The notes: generated from the letters alone by a model not told the origin. A stretch of DNA of 5,497 bases from Gemmatimonadota bacterium (GCA_029288095.1 JARFPW010000024.1:1-5497); one strand, 5' to 3'; counted from the first letter of the stretch, positions 1 through 5,497 are shown. Translations and numbers: made by a program.

Positions 1-325
1 GCACCATGTCGGCGCCATCGCGCTCGTACAGGTGCAGGAGCACCTCTGTGTCGGTCTCGGAGGCGAACGGGCCGGGCAGCTCCCGGCGAAGCTCGCGGAA
101 GTTGTAGATCTCGCCGTTGTAGACCACCGCGAGGTGGCCCTTAGTCATCGGCTGGTGGCCGGCGGACGAGAGGTCCAGGATCGACAGGCGGGTGTGGCCA
201 AGACACGCTCCGTCGCTCTCCCACACTCCGGAATCGTCCGGACCCCGGTGCGTGAGGGTCCGGGTCATGCGCTCTACGAGCTCCCGCGGGGGTGCCTCGG
301 CTACGATTCCGGCGATTCCGCACAT
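1..325 (-). CDS. asnB: Asparagine synthetase (glutamine-hydrolysing), N-terminal part, cut by window edge
   Basis: The N-terminal 108 residues of a class II (Ntn-type) glutamine amidotransferase, read leftward and open at the left edge. The start ATG at 325-323 is followed directly by Cys, giving MCGIAGIV: this Cys becomes the N-terminal nucleophile after Met removal and hydrolyses glutamine to supply ammonia. Other family residues are present: HRGPDD at 26-31, Arg46 in RLSILDL, YNGEIYN at 69-75 and SETDTEVLLHLYERDG at 89-104, matching the glutamine-binding residues of E. coli AsnB. The C-terminal synthetase domain, which adenylates aspartate, would lie outside the window. AGGG about 7 bases upstream of the start is a weak ribosome-binding site. 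The gene is divergent from queE. An AsnB-like amidotransferase from a surface-polysaccharide cluster cannot be excluded from this fragment; the family assignment itself is secure. Confidence 0.93.
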   Translation of the reverse strand, partial: MCGIAGIVAEAPPRELVERMTRTLTHRGPDDSGVWESDGACLGHTRLSILDLSSAGHQPMTKGHLAVVYNGEIYNFRELRRELPGPFASETDTEVLLHLYERDGADMV

Positions 326-409
326 GGCAGGACCCTACTCGCGCGGCGCGATCGTGGCCAGACTACATCCGGGCGGCCGGGTGCGTGCGCGCGTCGCGGG
401 ATGATTGGA

Positions 410-415
410 TACATT
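410..415 (+). promoter_or_regulatory. Possible -10 element for queE-queD
   Basis: TACATT (410-415) fits the TAnnnT pattern of a housekeeping -10 box and lies in a small AT-richer patch (404-415) within a very GC-rich divergent intergenic region (326-471). A start site near 422 would leave a leader of roughly 20-50 bases. No convincing -35 box is seen at 17 bases. The leader contains an 11-bp palindrome (442-452, CGAGT-G-ACTCG) but no A-rich tail or pseudoknot-like pattern that would suggest a preQ1 riboswitch. I found no clear promoter for the divergent asnB. Confidence 0.22.
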
Positions 416-471
416 CTCCCGGGTCACATTTGAGGCCGACACGAGTGACTCGAACGGGAGCCGGTGGCGCT

Positions 472-1122
472 TTGGCCTATTCCGTCAAGGAGATCTACTT
501 CACCATCCAGGGCGAGGGCGCGCAGACCGGCCGACCCGCCGTCTTCTTGCGCTTCGCCGGGTGTAACCTGTGGTCCGGCCACGAGGAGGACCGCGCGTCA
601 GCCGTCTGTCCGTTCTGCGACACGGACTTCGTGGGGACCGACGGGCCGGGGGGAGGAAAGTACGCCACGGCAGGAGAGCTGGCGGCGGCGGTGGCGGCGG
701 CATGGCCAGTACCCGGGGGCCAGAACCCTCCGGCCGGCGACCGGCTCGTCGTCTGCACGGGTGGCGAGCCGCTCCTGCAGTTGGACGAGCGGGCGATCGC
801 CGAGCTGCATGCGAAGGGATTCGAGGTGGCGGTCGAGACCAACGGCACAATCGAGGCTCCCCCCGGCCTCGATTGGATCTGCGTGAGTCCCAAGGCGGGG
901 GCGCCGTTGAAGCTCACGAGTGGTGACGAGCTGAAGCTCGTCTACCCTCAGGCAGAAGCGCCGCCCGAGGCGTTTGCGGGTCTCGACTTCCGGGCGTTCT
1001 CGTTGCAGCCCATGGACGGTCCGCACAGGGGACGGAACACGAAACTGGCCGTACAGTACTGCCTCGCGCACCCTCGGTGGAGGTTGAGCCTGCAGACGCA
1101 CAAGTATCTCGGAATCGACTAG
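472..1122 (+). CDS. queE: 7-carboxy-7-deazaguanine synthase (radical SAM)
   Basis: QueE rearranges 6-carboxy-5,6,7,8-tetrahydropterin to 7-carboxy-7-deazaguanine in the cytoplasm, the ring-contraction step of preQ0/queuosine synthesis. The product of 216 residues matches the family length. Visible features are YFTIQGEG (residues 9-16), the cluster-binding cysteines C31, C46 and C49 in a CX14CX2C arrangement (a variant of radical SAM CX3CX2C known in QueE of the Burkholderia type), the SAM-binding TGGEP at 96-100, ETNG, SPKAG, and a C-terminal SLQTHKYLGID. The start is uncertain. TTG at 472 gives MAYSVKEIYF, where homologues begin, with GGGAG at 456-460. GTG at 445 has GAGG at 432-435 and would add nine residues (MTRTGAGGA). 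An in-frame ATG at 292 would overlap asnB and is unlikely. It is followed closely by queD, so the two are probably one transcript. Confidence 0.95.
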   Translation: MAYSVKEIYFTIQGEGAQTGRPAVFLRFAGCNLWSGHEEDRASAVCPFCDTDFVGTDGPGGGKYATAGELAAAVAAAWPVPGGQNPPAGDRLVVCTGGEPLLQLDERAIAELHAKGFEVAVETNGTIEAPPGLDWICVSPKAGAPLKLTSGDELKLVYPQAEAPPEAFAGLDFRAFSLQPMDGPHRGRNTKLAVQYCLAHPRWRLSLQTHKYLGID

Positions 1123-1132
1123 GCGAGGTTCG

Positions 1133-1489
1133 ATGGAAATCTGGAAGGAATTCAGCTTCGACGCGGCTCACCTGCTCCCGAATGTCCCCGAGGGACACAA
1201 GTGCCGGCGCCTTCACGGTCACACGTACACGGTGCGCGTCCACGTGCGCGGGGAGCCGGACGCCCGCGTCGGGTGGATCCTCGATTTCGCGGATATCAAG
1301 GAGGCGTTCGAGCCCATCCGGGATCGACTCGACCACTACTACCTGAACGAGATCGAAGGTCTCGAGAACCCCACGGCCGAGGTGCTCGCCCGCTGGATCT
1401 GGCAACGCCTGGCCCCCCGCCTCGCCGGTCTGTGCCGAATCGAGATACGGGAGACCTGTACTTCGGGCTGCACGTACGAAGGTGACTGA
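1133..1489 (+). CDS. queD: 6-carboxy-5,6,7,8-tetrahydropterin synthase
   Basis: QueD converts 7,8-dihydroneopterin triphosphate to 6-carboxytetrahydropterin, the substrate of the neighbouring QueE. The 118-residue product has the normal length of the PTPS/QueD family. The zinc ligands His13 (FDAAH), His28 and His30 (LHGHTY) are present, as are the catalytic Cys24 (GHKCRRLHGH), the Asp67-His68 pair (LDHYYLN), the NPTAE motif at 79-83 and Glu107 in the closing RETCTSGC segment, which anchors the pterin. Together these indicate QueD rather than a eukaryote-type pyruvoyl-tetrahydropterin synthase. The ATG at 1133 starts 10 bases after the queE stop, with GAGG at 1125-1128 as ribosome-binding site. 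It is the last gene of the plus-strand unit, and a strong hairpin begins 6 bases past its stop. Confidence 0.96.
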   Translation: MEIWKEFSFDAAHLLPNVPEGHKCRRLHGHTYTVRVHVRGEPDARVGWILDFADIKEAFEPIRDRLDHYYLNEIEGLENPTAEVLARWIWQRLAPRLAGLCRIEIRETCTSGCTYEGD

Positions 1490-1495
1490 TGCACG

Positions 1496-1527
1496 TCGAG
1501 GAGCGCGCCTGCGGGCGCGCTCCTCGA
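1496..1527. terminator. Strong hairpin between convergent queD and pspA, probable bidirectional terminator
   Basis: A perfect 14-bp inverted repeat, with arms at 1496-1509 and 1514-1527 and a 4-base TGCG loop, is very GC-rich. It starts 6 bases after the queD stop and lies 28 bases beyond the pspA stop on the other strand. A smaller hairpin (CCGGT/ACCGG, 1538-1542 and 1547-1551) sits between it and the pspA stop. Neither strand shows a proper T-tract after the stem, so it is not a textbook intrinsic terminator. It could instead stabilise 3' ends or act with Rho. The position between convergent genes makes a 3'-end role likely. Confidence 0.65.
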
Positions 1528-1555
1528 GATGTTGCCTCCGGTTCCGACCGGCAGG

Positions 1556-2383
1556 CTATTCCCTCGGCGCTTCGGCCTCATCCCCGTCGTCCGCCGCGCT
1601 CTCTTCCTCGACTTCTTCCTCGACATCCAGGATCTCGGCGTCGGCCACTTCCACTTCTCCCGACCCGAGAGCCTTGGGCTCTTCAGCGGAGCTGGACGGC
1701 GCGATGAGGCCCATGTCCTGTTTCAGGGCGAGCAGCTTCGCATCCACGTCCGTGTCCGCGCCGCTGCCCTCCAGCATGGCGAACTCGCGCGACAGGTCGT
1801 CGCCCTCGAGGTCTTCGGTGACCTCGGCCGCGGCCAGCGCCTTCCGTTCGCTCTCCTCGACTTTCTCGACCATCTGGTCGAAGGCCCGGAATGCGCTCTT
1901 GTCCTGCAACCCGGCCATCGTCTCGTGGATCCGCTTCTGAGCCTGGGCCCGCTTCTGCTTCGCGATCAGGAGGTTCTTCTTGCGCTTCGCCTCCTCGATC
2001 TTCGAATTGAGCTGCCGGAGTGAATCCTTGAGCCTTTCCGTCTCGGCCCGGTGCTTCTCCCACTGCTCTTCCATCTCGGCCGCGTTGTTGGCGTGCTCCT
2101 GGCCTCTCATCAAGGCCTGCTTCGCCAGGTCGTCACGGCCTTCGCGGATCGCCAGGCGGGCTCGCCGCTCCCACTCCTGGGCCTGTTTTCGTTCTTCTTC
2201 CATCTGCGCCCGCAGCTTGCGCTCGTCCGCGATGGCAACGGCCACTTCCTGCTTGGCCTGCGCCAGCTGCTTGCGCATGTCCTCGATGACCTGGACCAGC
2301 ATCTTCTCCGGGTTCTCGGCCCGGGCGATCAGGTCGTTGAGGTTCGACCGCACGAGGCGGGAGAGTCTATCGAAGATACCCAT
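1556..2383 (-). CDS. pspA: PspA/IM30-family membrane-remodelling protein with acidic C-terminal tail
   Basis: PspA/Vipp1 proteins are bacterial ESCRT-III relatives that bind the cytoplasmic face of the inner membrane, oligomerise and protect it under stress. The family N-terminus is clear: MGIFDRLSRLVRSNLNDL forms an amphipathic helix (residues 1-19), followed by ARAENPEKML (20-29) and a long charged coiled coil from about 30 to 190 with alternating Lys/Arg and Glu. A short helix (LSREFAMLE, 197-205) and VDAKLLALKQDMG (213-225) close the conserved body. Residues 231-275 are an added tail with 19 acidic and 2 basic residues, probably disordered, which makes the protein 275 residues against about 220-230 for E. 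coli PspA. The start ATG at 2383 lies 7 bases after the upstream gene's stop without a strong Shine-Dalgarno sequence, suggesting translational coupling. It is the last gene of its operon. Whether it acts like PspA (stress) or like Vipp1 (membrane maintenance) cannot be told. Confidence 0.93.
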   Translation of the reverse strand: MGIFDRLSRLVRSNLNDLIARAENPEKMLVQVIEDMRKQLAQAKQEVAVAIADERKLRAQMEEERKQAQEWERRARLAIREGRDDLAKQALMRGQEHANNAAEMEEQWEKHRAETERLKDSLRQLNSKIEEAKRKKNLLIAKQKRAQAQKRIHETMAGLQDKSAFRAFDQMVEKVEESERKALAAAEVTEDLEGDDLSREFAMLEGSGADTDVDAKLLALKQDMGLIAPSSSAEEPKALGSGEVEVADAEILDVEEEVEEESAADDGDEAEAPRE

Positions 2384-2390
2384 GGCGGCG

Positions 2391-2783
2391 TCAGTCCAGT
2401 CCGAGTTGCTTGACGTGCGACGTCACTGCGAGAGAGAGGCTCTCCAGGGACGCGAGAAACTCCGAGTAATCCAGGTCCTGAAGCTCCAGGGCGTCGACCA
2501 GGATGACCTCGTCGCCTTCCAGGCCGTACGCTCCGTGCACCAGGTCGGAAGCGTTCAGCTCCAGTAGCTTCCGGAACAAGTCCAGCTGGGCGTGGTCTCC
2601 CTCCGGCGCCATGCCGATGCTGGCCCGAAAGATCACGAGGGGCGGCGACAGACTCACCACGACGGCCGGGTGATCCTCTTCGGCGTCCTTCACCGGATCC
2701 ACCAGCCACATCGATTCGCCGATCTCCCGGTTGTCCATCTCGGTTCGAATGAGAAAGCTCTCCAGGTCTTCGCGGCTGATCAT
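2391..2783 (-). CDS. YbjN / CesT-like (type III chaperone fold) small protein
   Basis: A 130-residue acidic, soluble protein without signal peptide or membrane segment. Its pattern suggests the YbjN/CesT-like alpha-beta fold: a first helix (REDLESFLIRT, 4-14), strands around WLVDPV and AVVVSLSPPLVIFRASIG (about 40-57), a helix with LFRKLLELNAS (69-79), the segment HGAYGLEGDEVILVDALEL (83-101) typical of the family, and a final helix (FLASLESLSLAVTSHVKQL). Proteins of this fold usually bind partner proteins; no catalytic residue is evident. The ATG at 2783-2781 overlaps the stop of the upstream membrane-protein gene (ATGA), with AGAGGT just upstream as ribosome-binding site. PspA follows 7 bases after its stop. 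From context I infer a role as adaptor or chaperone for the PspA or the membrane partner. The fold is recognised by pattern only. Confidence 0.72.
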   Translation of the reverse strand: MISREDLESFLIRTEMDNREIGESMWLVDPVKDAEEDHPAVVVSLSPPLVIFRASIGMAPEGDHAQLDLFRKLLELNASDLVHGAYGLEGDEVILVDALELQDLDYSEFLASLESLSLAVTSHVKQLGLD

Positions 2784-3049
2784 GTTACCTCTTCCTTACT
2801 GTGAGCGGGCGGTATGCTCGACGTGCGATTCTCGAGCAGGCGCGTGAGGAATTCCTGGTTCTCGTGAATCCCCTCGATCTGCTCGGCCAGGTACATGACC
2901 TGGCTCTCGAGCTCTTCGAGCCGACCCGCGTGTTCCGGCTCTGGCGGCAGCGGCGGGCGCGTGGCCTTCGTCTCGATCGCCTTCGCAACGGCCTGCCCGA
3001 TGGGCACGACCACGAAGAACAGCAGTATGATCAGTACGAAGACGTTCAC
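2780..3049 (-). CDS. Small single-pass membrane protein with cytoplasmic coiled coil, PspB-like in layout
   Basis: An 89-residue protein with an N-terminal hydrophobic segment (VFVLIILLFFVVVPIGQAV, about 3-21), a basic and proline-rich linker (KATRPPLPPEPEH, 28-40) and a heptad-like helix (GRLEELESQVMYLAEQIEGI, continuing to LTRLLENR at 68-75). PspB has the same order of parts (one membrane helix, then a coiled coil that contacts its regulators), but I cannot show homology and the sequence could be an unrelated small anchor. It begins with GTG at 3049. An in-frame TAA lies two codons upstream, so no longer form exists, and a later start would remove the membrane segment. The ribosome-binding site is weak (GGGAG 12 bases upstream). 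It is the first gene of the PspA operon, and its stop overlaps the next gene's start by 4 bases. Confidence 0.8.
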   Translation of the reverse strand: MNVFVLIILLFFVVVPIGQAVAKAIETKATRPPLPPEPEHAGRLEELESQVMYLAEQIEGIHENQEFLTRLLENRTSSIPPAHSKEEVT

Positions 3050-3066
3050 TTGTTATCCGCGCTCCC

Positions 3067-3085
3067 GGTGACCGTTCCGGTAACC
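3067..3085. repeat. Paired GGTNACC palindromes upstream of the PspA operon
   Basis: GGTGACC (3067-3073) and GGTAACC (3079-3085) are two 7-bp palindromes set 12 bases apart, 18-36 bases upstream of the GTG start at 3049. A further inverted repeat (GAAACCG 3094-3100 with CGGTTTC 3109-3115) lies nearby. They could be an operator or RNA structure in the leader; no known regulator is recognised. Short palindromes arise easily by chance. Confidence 0.3.
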
Positions 3086-3146
3086 GCTCTACGGAAACCG
3101 CGCCTCTCCGGTTTCGCCCGTTTCTCGCCGTGCTACGGAGTTGGTT

Positions 3147-3175
3147 ACGTTAACCCGACACGTCGGCCCGATCAA
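3147..3175 (-). promoter_or_regulatory. Possible promoter of the PspA operon
   Basis: On the minus strand, TTGATC (3175-3170) is separated by 17 bases from TAACGT (3152-3147), a moderate match to housekeeping -35 and -10 boxes. It would start transcription near 3140 and give a leader of about 90 bases. Two palindromes overlap it: CCGAC-AC-GTCGG (3155-3166) in the spacer and GGTTA-CGT-TAACC (3143-3155) across the -10. The site begins about 9 bases after the uvrA stop. No sigma-54 type -24/-12 element, as used by E. coli psp, was seen. Confidence 0.33.
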
Positions 3176-3183
3176 CGAGGGTC

Positions 3184-5497
3184 TCAGATCATGTCGCGCA
3201 GGTACCTTCCGGTATGGCTTCCCTTCGTGGCAGCTACCTGTTCCGGCGTTCCCGCGGCGACCACCTGTCCGCCTCCGGATCCCCCCTCCGGCCCCAGGTC
3301 GATGATCCAGTCGGCCGTCTTCACGACGTCCATGAGGTGCTCGATCACGAGGACCGTGTTCCCCAGTTCCACCAGCCGGTGCAACACTTCGAGCAGGATG
3401 CGCACGTCTTCGAAATGGAGTCCCGTCGTCGGCTCATCCAGGATGTACAGGGTGCGGCCCGTGCCGCGTTTGGAGAGCTCCGAGGCCAGCTTGACGCGCT
3501 GGGCCTCGCCGCCGGACAGCGTGGTAGCCGACTGGCCGAGGTGGATGTAGCCGAGGCCCACGTCCGACAGGGTGGACAGGTGCCTGTTCGCGCGCGGGAT
3601 GGCCTCGAAGAACTCGAGCGCCTCGTCCACCGTCATGTCTAGCACGTCGGCTATGCTCTTCCCCTTGTACAGGACTTCCAACGTCTCACGGTTGTAGCGT
3701 CGCCCCCGACACACATCGCACGGCACGTACACGTCGGGCAGGAAGTGCATCTCGATCTTCACGAGTCCATCGCCCCGGCACGCCTCGCACCGTCCGCCCT
3801 TGACGTTGAAGCTGAATCGGCCGGGGCCGTAGCCGCGAATCCGGGCCTCGGGAAGCTGCGAGTAGAGCTGCCGGATTGGCGTGAACAGGCCGGTATACGT
3901 GGCCGGGTTCGAGCGCGGGGTGCGGCCGATCGGGCTCTGATCGACGTCGATCACCTTGTCCACCAGGTCCAGTCCCTCGATCGACTCATGGGCACCCGGC
4001 ACCGTCCGGGCCCGGTGGAGCTCACGGGCGATTCTCCGGTACAGCACGTCCTCGACCAGGGTGGATTTGCCCGAACCCGAGACGCCGGTTACCGCGATGA
4101 AGCGACCGAGCGGGAAGGCCACGTCTATGTTCTGCAGGTTGTGCTCGGTGGCGCCCCGCACCACGAGCTCCTCGCCCTCGCGGCCGCCCCGGCGCTCGGT
4201 GGGCACCGGAATCTCACGGTCGCCCCTCAGGTACGCGGCGGTGAGAGACTTCTCGGATGCGAGCAGCTCGTCCAGCGGTCCCGATACCAGGACGTCCCCG
4301 CCATGCCGGCCGGCGCCCGGCCCCATGTCCACCACGTGGTCGGCGGCACGCACCGTCTCCTCGTCGTGCTCGACCACCAGCACCGTATTTCCGAGGTCCC
4401 TGAGCTGCAGGAGCGTGTCCAGCAGGCGCCGGTTGTCCCGCGGGTGGAGGCCGATGCTCGGCTCGTCCAGCACGTACAGGACTCCGACCAGGCGGCTGCC
4501 GATCTGGGTGGCCAGGCGGATGCGCTGCGCCTCTCCCCCGGCCAGCGAATCGGCCGACCGGCCCAGCGTCAGGTACCCCAGCCCCACCTGCTCCATGAAA
4601 TGCAGTCGTTCGCACACTTCCTTGAGAATCGGGCCGGCGATCTCCTCCTCCAGCGGCTCGCCGGCAGCGCCCGCCCGCAGGCCCTCGAACAACTCCAGGG
4701 CCTCGCCTACCGACCGCTCCACCACCTCGGTGAGCCGGTGACCGTCCACGGTCACGGCCCGGCTCTCTGCCCTCAGCCTGCCCCCTTCGCATTCGGAGCA
4801 TACCCGGGCCGTCATGTATTCGTGCAGGTTCTTCCGAACCGTGTCGCTGTCGGTCTCGTGGTACTGACGGCGAATCAACTCCAGCGCGCCTTCCCATTCC
4901 AGGTCCGGGTCACCGTCGAGGATGGCTCTCCTCTGCGGCTCGCTCAGCTCACCCCACGGGCTGTTCAAGTCGAACCCATGCTTCTCCGCGAGCGGGGGCA
5001 GGAACTTCTTCGCCCAGCGGCCGGCGGGAACCCCCCAGGGCAGGATCACTCCCTCGAGGATCGAGATGCGCTCGTCACCGACGGACAGATCCCGGTTCGG
5101 CTCCAGACGCACCCCGAGGCCGTCGCATGCCGGGCAGGCACCGTACGGAGAGTTGAAGGAGAACTGCCTCGGCTCGAGCTCGGGGATGCTGATGCCGCAG
5201 ACGGCGCACGCATAGTGCTCGCTGAACAGGTGCCTCTCCGCCGCCTCCTCGGCGCCGTCGGAGCCGGCCGGATGCTCCAGCACCTCGACCGCTCCTGCCG
5301 CCATCCTAAGGGCCGTCTCGATAGACTCGGCAACCCGCGCCCTTTCGCTCTTCTTCAGCACGAGCCGGTCCACCACGACCGAGATGTCGTGGTTCAGACG
5401 CCGGTTGAGCCGGGGCGGCTCCGACAGGTCGACCAGCCGCCCGTCCACGCGCGCCCGCACGAACCCCTCCTGCAGGGCCTCATCGAACAGGTCCTTG
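3184..5497 (-). CDS. uvrA: UvrABC system protein A, C-terminal 770 residues, cut by window edge
   Basis: UvrA is the dimeric ABC-type ATPase that finds bulky DNA lesions and loads UvrB in nucleotide excision repair. The frame stays open to the right edge; the GTG at 5460 is internal, since KDLFDEALQEGF precedes it in frame. By comparison with E. coli UvrA (940 residues) about 190 residues are missing, including the first Walker A. Visible parts in order: zinc finger CX2C-X20-CX2C (CAVC...CPAC); the first signature, here LAGGEAQR (4545-4522), with VLDEPSIGLH; the second Walker A, GVSGSGKST (about 4089-4062); DQSPIGRTPRSNPATYTG; the second zinc finger CX2C-X19-CX2C (CEAC...CDVC); LSGGEAQR (3519-3496); ILDEPTTGLHF; and the C-terminal glycine-rich PEGGSGGG. 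Ala replaces Ser in the first signature. The PspA operon follows on the same strand 134 bases after the stop, and no strong terminator lies between them. Confidence 0.98.
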   Translation of the reverse strand, partial: KDLFDEALQEGFVRARVDGRLVDLSEPPRLNRRLNHDISVVVDRLVLKKSERARVAESIETALRMAAGAVEVLEHPAGSDGAEEAAERHLFSEHYACAVCGISIPELEPRQFSFNSPYGACPACDGLGVRLEPNRDLSVGDERISILEGVILPWGVPAGRWAKKFLPPLAEKHGFDLNSPWGELSEPQRRAILDGDPDLEWEGALELIRRQYHETDSDTVRKNLHEYMTARVCSECEGGRLRAESRAVTVDGHRLTEVVERSVGEALELFEGLRAGAAGEPLEEEIAGPILKEVCERLHFMEQVGLGYLTLGRSADSLAGGEAQRIRLATQIGSRLVGVLYVLDEPSIGLHPRDNRRLLDTLLQLRDLGNTVLVVEHDEETVRAADHVVDMGPGAGRHGGDVLVSGPLDELLASEKSLTAAYLRGDREIPVPTERRGGREGEELVVRGATEHNLQNIDVAFPLGRFIAVTGVSGSGKSTLVEDVLYRRIARELHRARTVPGAHESIEGLDLVDKVIDVDQSPIGRTPRSNPATYTGLFTPIRQLYSQLPEARIRGYGPGRFSFNVKGGRCEACRGDGLVKIEMHFLPDVYVPCDVCRGRRYNRETLEVLYKGKSIADVLDMTVDEALEFFEAIPRANRHLSTLSDVGLGYIHLGQSATTLSGGEAQRVKLASELSKRGTGRTLYILDEPTTGLHFEDVRILLEVLHRLVELGNTVLVIEHLMDVVKTADWIIDLGPEGGSGGGQVVAAGTPEQVAATKGSHTGRYLRDMI

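Noticed and set aside
292..471. Upstream extension of queE to an ATG at 292
   Set aside because: It would overlap the start of divergent asnB by 34 bases and add 60 residues of arginine-rich sequence unlike any QueE N-terminus.
422..471. preQ1 riboswitch in the queE leader
   Set aside because: No stem-loop followed by the A-rich tail of preQ1 aptamers is visible; only an 11-bp palindrome is present.
656..720. GGC/GCG-rich run in queE resembling a simple repeat
   Set aside because: It encodes an ordinary Ala-rich helix (ELAAAVAAAWP) in the normal frame, as expected at high GC.
1482..2567. Plus-strand open frames of 152-195 residues opposite pspA and the YbjN-like gene
   Set aside because: They are antisense shadows of genes with clear family motifs; their products are Ser/Arg-rich or Leu/His-rich low-complexity sequence, as expected from GC-rich complement strands.
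3062..3082. Extracytoplasmic-function sigma promoter (GGAAC ... GGATAA) directly before the GTG at 3049
   Set aside because: It would put the transcript start at or inside the start codon; the spacing fits but the match is short and a better-placed candidate exists at 3147-3175.
2801..3550. 249-residue plus-strand frame spanning the small membrane-protein gene, the intergenic gap and the uvrA 3' end
   Set aside because: It is antisense to two supported genes and has no recognisable domain; the product has no consistent codon bias.
3956..4741. 261-residue plus-strand frame opposite uvrA
   Set aside because: Ser/Arg/Pro-rich shadow of the conserved UvrA coding sequence with no domain of its own.
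5458..5460. GTG at 5460 as the start of uvrA
   Set aside because: The frame continues upstream to the window edge with KDLFDEALQEGF, which matches UvrA, and the first ATPase domain would otherwise be missing.

Overview
The window is GC-rich bacterial chromosomal DNA, densely coded and with third-position G/C bias in every gene. It holds seven protein-coding genes, two of them cut by the window edges. I see no rRNA, tRNA, CRISPR array, insertion sequence or phage gene. The host is probably a Gram-negative-type, high-GC bacterium, because it carries a queuosine-pathway pair and a PspA envelope-stress protein. Gemmatimonadota or a related lineage would fit the style of the proteins, but this is a guess and the window contains no phylogenetic marker that settles it.

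Layout from left to right. (1) The minus strand begins with the N-terminal glutaminase domain of an asparagine synthetase (asnB, start at 325, continuing off the left edge). (2) A short divergent intergenic region (326-471) leads into a plus-strand pair, queE then queD, 10 bases apart. These encode two consecutive steps of 7-deazaguanine (preQ0/queuosine) synthesis: QueD makes 6-carboxytetrahydropterin and QueE converts it to 7-carboxy-7-deazaguanine. FolE, QueC and QueF are not in the window. (3) A perfect 14-bp hairpin (1496-1527) separates queD from a convergent minus-strand operon and probably serves both sides. (4) The minus-strand operon reads, in transcription order, a small membrane protein with a coiled coil (3049-2780), a YbjN/CesT-like small protein (2783-2391) and a PspA/IM30-family protein with a long acidic tail (2383-1556). 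The first two genes overlap by 4 bases (ATGA) and the third follows after 7 bases, so they are very likely co-translated. (5) A 134-base gap with several short palindromes and a possible promoter precedes this operon. (6) Upstream, on the same strand, lies the C-terminal four-fifths of uvrA (stop at 3184, open past the right edge), the damage-recognition ATPase of nucleotide excision repair.

The most interesting content is the three-gene PspA module. It combines an ESCRT-III-like membrane-remodelling protein with a membrane-anchored coiled-coil protein resembling PspB in layout and a chaperone-fold protein. This is not the classical proteobacterial pspABC arrangement. The rest is conserved housekeeping. 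Details worth a second look are an alanine in the first UvrA ABC signature, a non-ATG start for queE, and the palindrome cluster ahead of the PspA operon.
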